Under the pieces are notes generated by a model that saw only the letters and a program-made list of their open reading frames with translations, was not told the origin of the DNA and did not search any database. The position numbers were made by a program, and so were the translations under genes. Shown here piece by piece: positions 33,690 to 43,611 of a DNA stretch of 64,000 bases. This DNA comes from Topomyia yanbarensis. Lineage: Eukaryota > Arthropoda > Insecta > Diptera > Culicidae. The DNA is taken from NCBI RefSeq assembly GCF_030247195.1, contig NC_080671.1:470159098-470223097 (forward strand). The letters run 5' to 3'. Position 1 is the first letter of the stretch. Each line of letters starts with the position of its first letter.

Positions 33690-35760
33690 AGCAATGGTTT
33701 AAAATTGTCGTTGTCTACAATCTTCAGTAAACCGGATGAGAAGAAACATCTTGAGATCATCTGCGAAGGACAGGTGTGGAGTCATCAGACGTCGTGGAAG
33801 TAAAGCAGAAACATAAGCGGTCCCAAGTGACTTCCCTGGGGTACTCCTGACGTAGAAGTAAATGTGGGTGCCTGGAAATCTCCAATGACAACCACTATTT
33901 CTCGATCTGTAATGTAGGATCGAAACAACTGCAACAAACTACCGTTAATTCAAAATCTCTTCATTTTACCGATTGTTATGTCATGGTTCACTTTCTCAAA
34001 AGCGGCAGATAGGTTTGTATAGATAACATCGGTTTGAGCGCGACGTTCCATACTCTCTGTTATGTAGGATGTTAGGCAAAGCAGGTTAGTCGTTGTCGTG
34101 TTGATCGTCACTTAGGTACTGCTTGCGGTGTGCCTGAAGAGGTTCCATAATCACCAGCTCGAACAACTTCGAGACAGCACTTAATGAAGTAATTCCATAG
34201 TAATTCTTGACGTCTCGCTTATTACCTTTTTATGGACTGGGAAGATATTCGCGGACTTCTAGCTGGATGGAAAGATACCACTGGCAATAGAAGCTCTAAA
34301 GATGCGAAGAAGTGGAGTCGCTAAAACGTCGATGTGCCTTTCCAAAAGTACTGAAGGGAAGCCATCTGGTACCGGATTGAAAGACGGTTTTAACTGAGAA
34401 CAAGCTCTGGTAGTCATCGTTTCATTGACATCGATAGCACTTAGATTTTGGCTCACGACCGGAACTTACACTAACAGCGACTTCAATTTGATCTACTGTT
34501 AAGGCCTCATCTTTAAACTCATTCGCGAATTTCTCCGAAAAAAGGCTGCACATGTCTTGAGATGTGGTAGATGTGAGGCCGTTGAAAGTCATAGATGACG
34601 GCAATTCGGATTCCTTGCGCTGTTCATTCACAAATTTCCAAAAACGTTTAGGGTTTGACTTGAGATTGCGCTGAATGTTTTGCTGATATCGAAAGAAACC
34701 ATCTTGACTAGCTCGTTTATAAGCATGGTAGAGACAGAAGTAATACTTACGACACTTAGTAATCCTCCGCAGCCGTCGCATCGTGCTTTTTGCCAAGGAG
34801 AGCCGGTTTGTTGATGATGAACTTTCTTCGGGACGTGCCTGTCAATAACATAACCCAAAACGTTAGAAAATGTTTGAACTGCGGTATCAACATCTTCGAG
34901 GTCCAGAATGTTTAGCCAATCGAGGAGTGGAGAAGAGGTCTGCGATACTGCGATGATGAACTTTGTGGAAGTCGTAAGAGACGAGAACCGGAGGAACATT
35001 GTAATCGTGCGCCAGGGTACGATCAATGGTGGGTAATGTGCTACTGGTTTCACTAGAGGAGCGGGAGCTATCACTACTGATGTATTAGAAACCTGATCGC
35101 TGACAAAACAAAGATCAAGGTGGCGGTTACTCTCGTTGGCGATAGGATTAATTTGTAGTAACGTGGCTGAGCTGTAGCTGTCAAGAAGCCTCGCCACCTC
35201 AGAGTGAAGAACGGAGTTATCGGAATCCGGGTAAAGAAATCCATTGCGGGAAGATTTCCACGAAATGCTGGGGAAATTGAAGTCTCCTAGTACGATGATC
35301 TCATCATCATCATCATCATTTTGTGTCTTCGAAGATGGTAAAAACTGAGCTGCAGTGTGCGTCAATATATTCGACTCGGTCGGGTGGGACGTACGACGCA
35401 CACAAGTACAACTTACGGTCATCAAGCTCGATTATCGTCCAGACCTGTTCGAGGCAATCCAAGCAAGTCTTCTCAACAACTCGTGCCTTCAAGCTGCGAT
35501 TAACTGCTACTAATACACCACCTCCAGTAGATTTACGGCTATTTCTAAGGTTCCGGTTGCAACGAAAAATTTCATATCCAGTACCGAACACCCAACTGGA
35601 AGCGTGTCTTCGTTTAACCACGTTTCCACGAAGACGATGATATCAAAACTGTTATCGGAAACTGCAAGGCGATATTCCTCAACGGTTGAATTGATACCAC
35701 CAACGTTTCGGTAATATATTGGCAGCTTGTCCCGTCGTTGACCAAGGCTGGAAGAGTTTT
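33690..35760 (-). pseudogene. CR1-type ORF2: endonuclease and RT (copy 2)
   Basis: Endonuclease: LPIYYRNVGGINSTVEEY and FDIIVFVETWLNED (about 35730-35600), GYEIFRCNRN, GGGVLVAVNRSLKARV, then a run of aspartates from a GAT/CAT microsatellite (35300-35320) followed by EIIVLGDFNFPSISW and HLDLCFVSD. RT: NPKRFWKFVNEQRKES, SFNPVPDGFPSVL (34380), then in other frames IYTNLSAAFEKVNHDI (about 34000), TSGVPQGSHLGPLMFLLYF and PSFADDLKMFLLIR (about 33740). Five or more frame breaks. The Asp run just before the nuclease motif shows a microsatellite expansion inside coding sequence. Confidence 0.8.
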
Positions 35761-36091
35761 GAAGCTAGGAAGAGCTCACAGATGCTTTATACTTGCCTGC
35801 TGTAGGTTTGCGGAGGTCCCTTCGTCCCAACTCCGCCACAGGACCGGGACGTCTGCTGGTCGCTGGCTGGAAGGGCTCGACTGTGATGGGGGGACTAAGG
35901 GCTTCCTCAAGACTGGTTGCAAGTGTGCATCCCGGTTTCCGGAAAAACGAGAAACCGGGGGTTGTACTACTTGGCTACGTTGGGCTACGTACCACTCGTA
36001 AACGGCTGCGGGTCAGTGACCTGAAAGGAAGTGTCTGGTACCGATAGGAGCTTTGCGCAATTGGCGGTGGACTGGAATCGAATAACATTTG

Positions 36092-36306
36092 GTCGGTGTT
36101 AAGTCAGACCGGACTAAGTCGCAAAACATCAAAGCATGAGAAAATTATAACACTGGATGAAGGATTTCTTCAGCTACATTCGACTTTTTTCAGATTTGAA
36201 ATATTATTTCCAATTATATCGTAGAGGATGCTGCGATTCAAACTTTAAACCCGTTTTTCTCGAAATCACTATTTTGTCATTTAGTCCGGTTTGACTTAAC
36301 ACCGAC
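36092..36306. mobile_element. MITE with ~33-bp TIRs
   Basis: GTCGGTGTTAAGTCAGACCG at 36092 is inverted at 36287-36306, and pairing continues into GACTAAGTCGCAAAA with a few mismatches. At 215 bp with no coding potential, it sits at the ORF1/ORF2 junction of CR1 copy 2. The target duplication is unclear. Confidence 0.75.
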
Positions 36307-37849
36307 TATTTCGGTGCTAGAAGGTTTCGAAATACATGGATACTTGCCGAAGTAGGATGTTTGGAAGACCCTTTTCCACTCCCGCACACAGGACCGGGTC
36401 GACTGGTAGCTGGACTGTGGCGGGGGATCGAGGGCTTCCATAGTACAAGCTAGTATTGACAAAGCAACCCTGTTTCTGCTGGTCGAAGTCAAATTCGCGA
36501 ACCAGTACTCCAGTTGGCCAAGTAGACGCTATGAGTGTCACGTCCTTCATTTCAGTCGGAAGCTCGACTCGGAAGGAACCAAAATTGAGTTTTGTGAGAT
36601 CAGCATCCCTCTTGACCAACTAGATTGCTTTAGGTGTATCGCTTATTCCCAAGTATTCTTAGGTCATAGCGACGATTTCATCTTCTGTATGGCTCGGATC
36701 GAGGCGGCTCAGGTAGACCCAGAACTGTTCCCGATCAACAGCAACTATTCTGATTTCCCACTGAATTGCTCGAGTACCACAGACGGTGGCAGCAGTGGCG
36801 CGAATTTTAGCATAATTCTCGCGACTTCTTTTTGGGGTAGGTAGATCCCCTGAAGTCGCTTAATAGACAGCACCCTTTGACCTACCGAACTAGAATTAAC
36901 CGGAAAATGTGTCTCAATGCGGTTGGAGAGATTAAACGCGACTGCCTTCAGGTTATCTACCGCCTCGCATAATTTTTTAGTGTCCACGGTGGAAGCAGCG
37001 GAATCGGTATGCTCCATCAACTTGGTGAAACTGCAAGCACAATTATCGCACAGCCAGTAAAAGTTCTTAATCCAAACAACAAGTCCAAAGCAGATCGCTG
37101 CGTACCAGAAATGCAAGTGCGGTGAACGATCCACAATTGCCACCACATGCAATTTTCTCGATCCCATTAACAGTTTTACAAGCAGAATGCATTGCTACTT
37201 TCAATCCGCCTTTTTGACGTGTGGAAAACACGTTCCGCTACTCGCCTGCAGCTGGTAAACTGAGTGCGTTGTTTGTAAAATTTAGTGGGTGAATCCGCAG
37301 TGATGTAAACAATATCACAAGACAAACGTAAAATTACTTCAGAAAATTTTTGGTTTTTGGCTTCAAATACACAAACCAACACAAAACTATGCAGGAGATT
37401 GGCACGGTGAACAAATATTTTCAACTTCAACGGTAATTTGATGAGTTGTACACACAAACAAAACACAATGACTCAAAACAGTGCAGCATGTCGGTTTACA
37501 CTGCTGGTGACAGTAGTAGATGGAGACAAGAAGCAAGAGAAGAGTCGAGAGTTAAATCAAAACTCAAAGCTCGAGCCATTTCAAGAACCAAGTGGGGCTC
37601 CGAGATAGAGTAGAACAAAGAAATGCGACGAAAGCACGACGAGCCTCTCCACAAAGTAATACCTTGACGTAGTTCAGTGGGGAAGAAGGGCGTAAGAAGA
37701 GTAAGGAGTGTTTTAGTGGTTAGGCACGAACGTGAGTCGTGAGTCCCACATAGTACCAATACACTACAGGCCAGGCTTTTGAAGCTTTTTAAGCCATACT
37801 AAAAAAAGGAACGTGCTCACAGATATTGTTACAAATCGTCAAGCTGAGT

Positions 37850-37900
37850 CGATTGGTATATAGGACTCGGCCCACCGGGCATCGGAATTTTTTTTAACAG
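37850..37900. repeat. CTTTCTC-family terminal fragment
   Basis: AGTCGATTGGTATATAGGAC followed by TCGGCCCACCGGGCATCGG, the family's terminal palindrome, without other parts. Confidence 0.45.
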
Positions 37901-38255
37901 TTTCAGCGAATTCTACGCATTTCTTTTATAAGAAATTTCAAAACACTAGAATATTCCCTTACGCTCGATATTTTGAAGATAAGTGAATCGAATTAATAAA
38001 CTATTGGAACCCAAAATAGATCAAAGGATTGAAACAAACCTGACCGCGAAATATTTTAATGCATTTCATCATTCTCCAGGTTACGATTTTTGACAGAACA
38101 TATGTTATTCTATCTCGGACATTGAGTTCAAATTTAATTGCTAGGGTTATCACACAAACAAACGCAATAATCGTCTTCAAACGCGCGTAATCCATAATAA
38201 AATTTTCAGTTTGAACAGATCATTCCATCCAGACAGTCTATTCTCCTCCATCGCC

Positions 38256-38837
38256 ATGTTTCTTGAACACTCTCGGCTCGTTTTAACGTTGATCGTTGCC
38301 CTACTCGTGCACGATAGTTACAGCACGGCCAATTGTACCGGCAACAAATTCGACAAAAAGTGCATCGATCCCAGCCTGGTGGCCACCTATGAGGAGATCA
38401 TAGCACTACCAGAACATCCCGAGAAACTACTGATCGATGTCCGGCCAGCAGATGAAATCGCAGCAAGCGGAGTAATTCCAACCAGTATTAATATTCCAAG
38501 TAAGTTGAAAAATGATTTTTTTTACTTATTGTCAACTCATTATTGTAACTGTTAGTAAAAATTGTAACTGATGAATTGAAGCTGACCCCGGATGCATTTC
38601 ACGCTAAATACGGCCGAAAGAAGCCGGAAGCGAATGATCCCATTATTTTCACCTGTCGTATAGGAATTCGCGCTGGAGTGGCAGCCAATGAAGCGGATCA
38701 GCTGGGATTCAAAAAGTAAGAGTTATTACGTTTTGTTTAACCAAGTGTTTATCTTCGATTACATATTTATTTATTGCAGTGTGAAGAATTATGTCGGATC
38801 TTGGAAGGAATACTCAGAAAAACGTCAACTTGTATAA
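38256..38837 (+). CDS. Single-domain rhodanese (sulfurtransferase-like) with signal peptide
   Basis: Three coding exons: 38256-38499, 38556-38715 and 38780-38837, with GT-AG introns of 56 and 64 bp in correct phase, giving 153 residues. ATG 38256 is chosen because it begins the hydrophobic stretch LVLTLIVALLV (residues 8-18), a likely signal peptide cut near residue 25. The rhodanese domain covers about residues 40-150: ATYEEIIALPEHPEKLLIDV then RPADE (CH2A-like), and the active-site loop FTCRIGIRAG with Cys115 as the predicted persulfide carrier. It ends NYVGSWKEYSEKRQLV. The loop C-R-x-G-x-R and the PIIFTCR context match insect Hsp67Bb/TSTD-type single-domain rhodaneses, which transfer sulfane sulfur to acceptors such as cyanide or thiols; here it would act in the secretory path. 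A possible 5' UTR acceptor (TTTTCAG) ends at 38210. The only convincing host gene in the window. Confidence 0.9.
38500..38555 (+). other. Intron 1 of the rhodanese gene
   Basis: GTAAGT donor and ...TGTTAG acceptor; 56 bp; splits the codon for residue 82. Confidence 0.85.
38716..38779 (+). other. Intron 2 of the rhodanese gene
   Basis: GTAAGA donor and TTATTGCAG acceptor; 64 bp; joins FKN-VKNYVGSW in frame. Confidence 0.88.
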
Positions 38838-38839
38838 TA

Positions 38840-40875
38840 CCTGAGTTTGATATTATCCAATTTTATTGTAATATAAGTTTTCGAAGGACTTAAGAATAAT
38901 CATATTACAAATTTGACACAATCTGATATAGGCCTATCAAATATTAAATTAATTTACAACGAATTTCGGTCATTGTGGTCCACATCAACTGAAAACACAA
39001 AGTGTATACACTTTTCTGTTAGTACATTATTCAAGATTGAGCAATATCTCTAGCAATGCGACTAGCACTCACCTGCCGAAGTTAAGTCAACAAAGAACGC
39101 AAACAGGTCAAATCACCGTACCATCTTTCCGAAAGCTGATTCCCATAACATCTGCCAGCCAAGTAGGCGATGCCTTTCCTTTGGCTGCTTCTTCGTTCCA
39201 ATATTTGAGGATACCGGTCGGAAGCTGATTGACACAATGGCATAGCATCTCGTCTTAACAGCAGGCGGCGACAACAACAACGACGACGACGACGACGGCA
39301 ACGCACGACGCGGCGGCATGACGGTAGGGAAAATTTTCAATGAAGTGAAATAGAGTAGGTATCCGAAGCTGGCAGATTTGCTCAATATTTCCGCCTGCTA
39401 CGAAGACCGCAGTCAAACAAGGCACGCGAGATTGACGGAATCTTAAAACGTTGCAAAAGCGTTTCCTCGAGCACGACGACGAATGGTGAGGATGAGCCTT
39501 TACTGAAGAAAATGTGCATCTTGAGTGCTCGTCTCGGCGAGTCGGTGTTCGAGGAGCGGGAGGGTGGAGAATGCACTCAACATGCACCTTCCACTCAATA
39601 ACGCAGCGTGGCAGATAGTTTGTAGAAGGTGCGAGTAGAGCGAAAAAATGCTGAATTTTCCGACACTAGAAAAGGAAGCTTTCCCGCTTTAGGCAAGAGA
39701 TTGTACTTTGCTACTGAAATTGTGCACCCCGAGCATAGTGGTACTAAATGGAGTGAAAATATTTGATCTAACCATTTTTTTTTTTTGAGAGCTGGAATAT
39801 ATTGTTGAACGGACGGGTTTCGTGTGTAAAGTTGAGGGGTTTAACAGCGCCGAAAAATGTTTATGGAGGAAATAGATCATTTCGGAATTTCGATTCCATC
39901 TTCTATCGCAATTCATGGAACAACTAATGTAGACAATTTAATCGTTTCAACCAATCAATATTTTATACATAAAATAGCTTCAAGACCCAGCAGAAACTAT
40001 TCAATTTTCCCATAGATAACCGATCTCTGCTGTAAATCAATTTAGTCGTCAGTCGTTAGAAACCACAAGTCCTAAGCGAGCATTCGTCTTCATTGGCTAT
40101 CAAGATGCTAAACCGCTATTTACTACGACACATCACCCATGAATTGTTAATCAGATGATGGTCACTGTGGGTGATGACGTTCCCAGCCAGATCTGAACCG
40201 ACTGATTACACATAACCCAACTCTTGGATCGAAAATTCAACGGCATTTTCCTAATCTCCTAACACAATGGTGCTTCACCTTCGTTAGCCGTCATATGTTG
40301 CTAAATCTTTTTGGTTCCGAATTACGTCTCGCATCAGCGTTGCCACGTGAGCATGAGGATAATTCCACTTCTTCTGTAATGGGATCCAATTAGCTGCTGC
40401 CGGCTCCGACTGACAGGATGATTCGCATAGCCGCGACGTGTCAATAATTGTTCTTACACGGTAGTAACACGTGGCTAAACACGTTTCTTGGAAGCAGATA
40501 TGCTCTCCTTGCTGACACGATAGATGGGCTAATTCCATATAATTCTTCGAAGGCTCACAGTATCAAACCTAGCATAAAATTGCAACAAATGGACTAAAAT
40601 ATGTGCGGTGTGATGATTTTCCTGCTACTAATGCTTAGTTATGTGGAGAAACGACATTTATAGAGAAAGAGAGAAAAAAATAGAGTTGAGAGGTCCATTT
40701 AAACCACTTAAATTAAGCGTTTCTTACAGTTAAACATAATTTAAATTCAGTACTTACTCTAACTACGGTAAGAAATAGTTCAGTGCGACAAACAATGAGT
40801 CGAAACAATAAAAATTGGTCAAATAAAAATATAAGTAAATTAGTCCAAGTTTTTATTAATAAATCAAAGAAATTT
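38840..40875. other. No gene recognised
   Basis: Contains a short ACG microsatellite (39280-39305). Open frames around 39040-39590 overlap on both strands in somewhat GC-richer sequence and look like chance or UTR; none has a recognisable motif. No clear poly-A signal for the rhodanese gene was seen. Confidence 0.35.
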
Positions 40876-40879
40876 ACTT

Positions 40880-41480
40880 TTCTAAGATCGATTTTTACAA
40901 AATATAGGAAAAATATTCACTCAAGTTATCCTTCAAGCGAATGCGAATAGCCGGGTGACTCCTTAAAATAAGTTTCGCAGCCTCCTTGGTCACTTTCCTC
41001 ACGCATAACGCCAGTTTGCCGTGAACATCGTCGAGCTGACGACTGTCTTTCGCATCTTCTTGAAGTTTCGCTTGACGATTGCCCAATATTTTTTAATTGG
41101 AAGGAGCTCTGGCGAAGTGGGAGGGTTCATATCCTTGGGCACAACCTTGATGTTGTTCGCGGCATACCACTCTATGATCTTTTTCCCGTAATGACATATC
41201 CGGTGAAAAGAGAACGAAGCAATTGTGTTACTCGAGGAAAGGTTCCAGGCTCTCCAGAACACAAATTTCTTGGTTGATGGTCTCTATTGTAATGTAACCA
41301 CATTAACAGATTGCCTACCACACAAGATACTTCTTTGCGAACTTCGAGCTGAGCTGTGTTTGAAAATCTCTGCCAGCTTTTCTCTTCCAGTCAACGTAAA
41401 GTATTCCCGTCCAGGTAGTTGTTTAAAATATGCGTTCACATACGTTTGGTTTTTTTTTTCAAAGGGGGGACCCCATGAAA
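40880..41480 (-). pseudogene. ITm (DD37E-like) mariner transposase remnant
   Basis: Minus strand: TYVNAYFKQLPGREYFTLTG (41470-41410; the preceding DDE triad start is replaced by KKNQ), REKLAEIFKH, a broken middle, then CHYGKKIIEWYAANNIKVVP, KDMNPPTSPELLPIKKYWAI (41160-41060) and a C-terminal helix region VRKVTKEAAKLILRS. In live mosquito ITmD37E transposases the third acidic residue lies in PIEKYW; here it reads PIKKYW, so the catalytic Glu is lost. No TIRs were found. The upstream side is cut by a CTTTCTC-family copy. Confidence 0.75.
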
Positions 41481-41608
41481 TTTCAGAAATCGAATTCGTA
41501 TTTTTGATGCCAAACATATTTAAAATGCATGAAACGTCGAGATTTTATGTTATCACGAAAAATTTGTTTTTATAATTATCGACTTTTTGGGACTTTGCCG
41601 ATTTCGCA

Positions 41609-42230
41609 CCTTTTTGCCTTTCTCATATAGAAAGGTTATGCAATCACTCTGAAAAACGTCAACCTAATCCCGGCCTCGGAGGGCCAAATTTTTTTTCGAC
41701 TCGCATAAGGTTTCTGGATTTTAATAGGGGCATAGTTGATGGTTTACGGAGAGGGGTTACACCCCCCCCCCCTCTACTGTTCACTCCCCTCCTTTAAAAA
41801 TCTCCTTAAATCATCCCTCAGACCACCACCCCATCCAGCCCTCATACCCCTCCCTTTCAACCCCATCATCTTTAAACCACCACTATATCACAAAGCATAC
41901 CAATTTAAGCTGGGGAGTCGTTCGTTCATGGGACTTTCGCTCTCCTCACATACCCATCCCCGCATGACAAAATGAGTTAGCAAGCAGATAACATTGATCT
42001 AATGCTGATTAGGCTAATGGAGTATGATATTTTTTTGTTTCAAGTGTTTCACCGTCGACACGTAGCTCATCAAGTTCGTGGCTGGCATGCTATTGTGTAT
42101 AAGTGCAAAGTGTACTAAGAATGTAATGGACATTTCCAGAATTATGTTGAACATAAAAAGCCTCCGTGCCATAGTTTAGAGAAATGAGAAAGGCACAATT
42201 GCACCGCTAGGTGGATTAAAACAGGTTTTT
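41609..42230. repeat. CTTTCTC-ended repeat family, short copy
   Basis: Left end GCCTTTCTCATATAGAAAGG followed by TTATGCAATCACTC and CCCGGCCTCGGAGGGCC. Right end ATGAGAAAGGCACAATTGCA then CCGCTAGGTGGATTAAAAC. The interior is pyrimidine-rich (41750-41880). Inverted relative to 43612-45815, with which it shares both ends and the CAGATAACATTGATCTAATG segment. Confidence 0.7.
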
Positions 42231-43063
42231 ATTTACAAAACAACATTGAAACATTTTATCGGAATATTGGAAAGATTGTAAACTTTGTCTACGAGTCCAA
42301 ATTCAGCATCTTTGTCTCAAATCTTTTTCGAGTGGAGAAAATCGAACTCAGACCTGGACGTAAAAGCCTTATAACAGCAGCCAAGCGCAGAGACAATTGA
42401 CTTTTTTGTATGGGGTATTATATGAAAGGCTGAGAGCAAGAGTGGGTTAAAATTTTGCTAAGAGCAAAAGTGGGTTAAAATATTCTGTTAGATCAGAAAA
42501 GGTATATTCATCACAACCTCACGCAAAAGTGGGTCAAATATTAATTCGCGCAAAAGTGGTTCGACAAAATTTTCAGGGCAAGACTGGTATAGAATATTAA
42601 CCCACTTTTGCGCTAAGAAAAGAATCAGATATTTCTTATTCGGAATTGTGGATAATGAAATTTTAGTCAATGTTTCGTTGCCTTAGAAATCATGAGATGT
42701 AGGATCCGTATAGGTTAGCTGACATCGGACATGGACAATTACCGCCATTTTGAAATCCAAGATGGCGACTTCCGGTAACCACAAAAAATGAGATATATGG
42801 GTATCATTTGAAAGGGTGTGTTCAGTGGACACCGAAAATTGACGATTACCGCTATTTTTAAATCCATGATGGCGACTTCCGGTTACTACAAAATAGTAAA
42901 AATAGTAGTTTCATTACTTGTGTAGCACGTGGGGCTGTCTTATTGGAACCAAATTTTGTCAAGACTACTGGATTCATGTTTACGCAGTACCCAGTCTGTT
43001 TGATTTGCTTTTTATCAAGACTCTTCCGTAAAATACGCCATATTCTTGCATACGACAAGCCAA

Positions 43064-43075
43064 GTTATTGAGAAC
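43064..43075. repeat. 12-bp target duplication of the hairpin insertion, left
   Basis: GTTATTGAGAAC, identical to 43320-43331. Confidence 0.82.
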
Positions 43076-43319
43076 TATATAAATACGACCGGCTAATAAT
43101 CATTAATTTTGTTTTTTATTCCTTGGATTTTCGGTCTTTTAAATCTTTTTTCAAGGGAAATATGTTATCGTTCTACGTCGATAACCGACGTATAGACGTA
43201 GAACGATAACATATTTCCCTTGAAAAAGGTCAAAACCAGTGGCCAAAACGTCGGGCAGTATACAATACCCGTTCTGATTTGAAAGACCGAAAATCCGAGG
43301 AATAAAAAACAAAATTAAT
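43076..43319. mobile_element. Non-coding Penelope-derived hairpin insertion (244 bp)
   Basis: Exact 12-bp duplications flank a 25-bp asymmetric extension (43076-43100) and then an inverted repeat. Left arm 43101-43183 pairs with the outer and inner parts of 43194-43319 (TTTTTTATTCCTTGGATTTT and AAATATGTTATCGTTCTACG are mirrored). The right arm keeps about 65 extra bases carrying a hammerhead-like motif that the left arm has lost. The layout (12-bp duplication, one-sided extension, inverted arms, hammerhead-like motif) copies that of 18122-19929, hence the Penelope link. No coding potential. Confidence 0.7.
43217..43255 (+). ncRNA. Hammerhead-ribozyme-like motif, third instance
   Basis: Stem I CCC/GGG, core TTGAAAA, stem II GGTC/GGCC with one G-U pair, core AAAA (GAAA expected), stem III ACGT and C. 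Stem I differs from that at 18212-18250 yet pairs. The first base of the second core is mutated, so it is probably inactive. Confidence 0.38.
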
Positions 43320-43331
43320 GTTATTGAGAAC
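43320..43331. repeat. 12-bp target duplication of the hairpin insertion, right
   Basis: GTTATTGAGAAC, identical to 43064-43075. Confidence 0.82.
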
Positions 43332-43611
43332 GGTGTTAAATCGATTCTTCGCGATCATCGCGTACTCTCGGCTACTGCCTCCATGATTTCTTCTCTGCGT
43401 ACTGCATGTGGTCGATTTGGTCGCTTATCATCCAGTAACGTGAACTGCGACTCTGATTTTTCGATTGTATGGCGAATAGTGAACTCAGTTGGCCGATTAT
43501 TTCGACCATAGTATGATAGGAGAGCACGAAACTCATTCCTCACTGCTTTTCGTAATACCATTGCACAACATGAGGACGGTGAGCCATTGTAAGTCGTTCC
43601 ATTATAAAAAC

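Larger units (their letters stand above)
33690..37470 (-). mobile_element. CR1-type non-LTR retrotransposon, copy 2 (minus strand)
   Basis: Same plan as copy 1. Probable 5' region 37170-37470, ORF1 with the end of a PHD-like finger (NFYWLCDNCACSF) at 36745-37167, DADLTKLNFGSFRVELPTE and STWPTGVLVREF (36480-36619), a nested MITE (36092-36306), then ORF2 endonuclease and RT down to 33690. The 3' part after the RT catalytic box is lost. Confidence 0.75.
42900..43561 (-). pseudogene. Tc1/IS630-type transposase remnant (HTH plus second Asp), split by a hairpin
   Basis: Minus strand: LRKAVRNEFRALLSYYGRNN, PTEFTIRHTIEKSESQFTLL, DDKRPNRPHAVRREEI (43561-43350), a short broken stretch, then beyond the insertion LGLSYARIWRILRKSLDKK, followed by KIWFQ-stop-DSPTCYTSNE, the region around the second catalytic Asp (normally WFQQDGATCHT). 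This arrangement is that of insect transposases with a DUF4817-type HTH. The PLE-derived hairpin (43076-43319 plus one 12-bp duplicate) interrupts it between HRSQ and LGLSY, and collapsing it restores continuity except for one stop. The region holding the first Asp is deleted. Confidence 0.72.
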
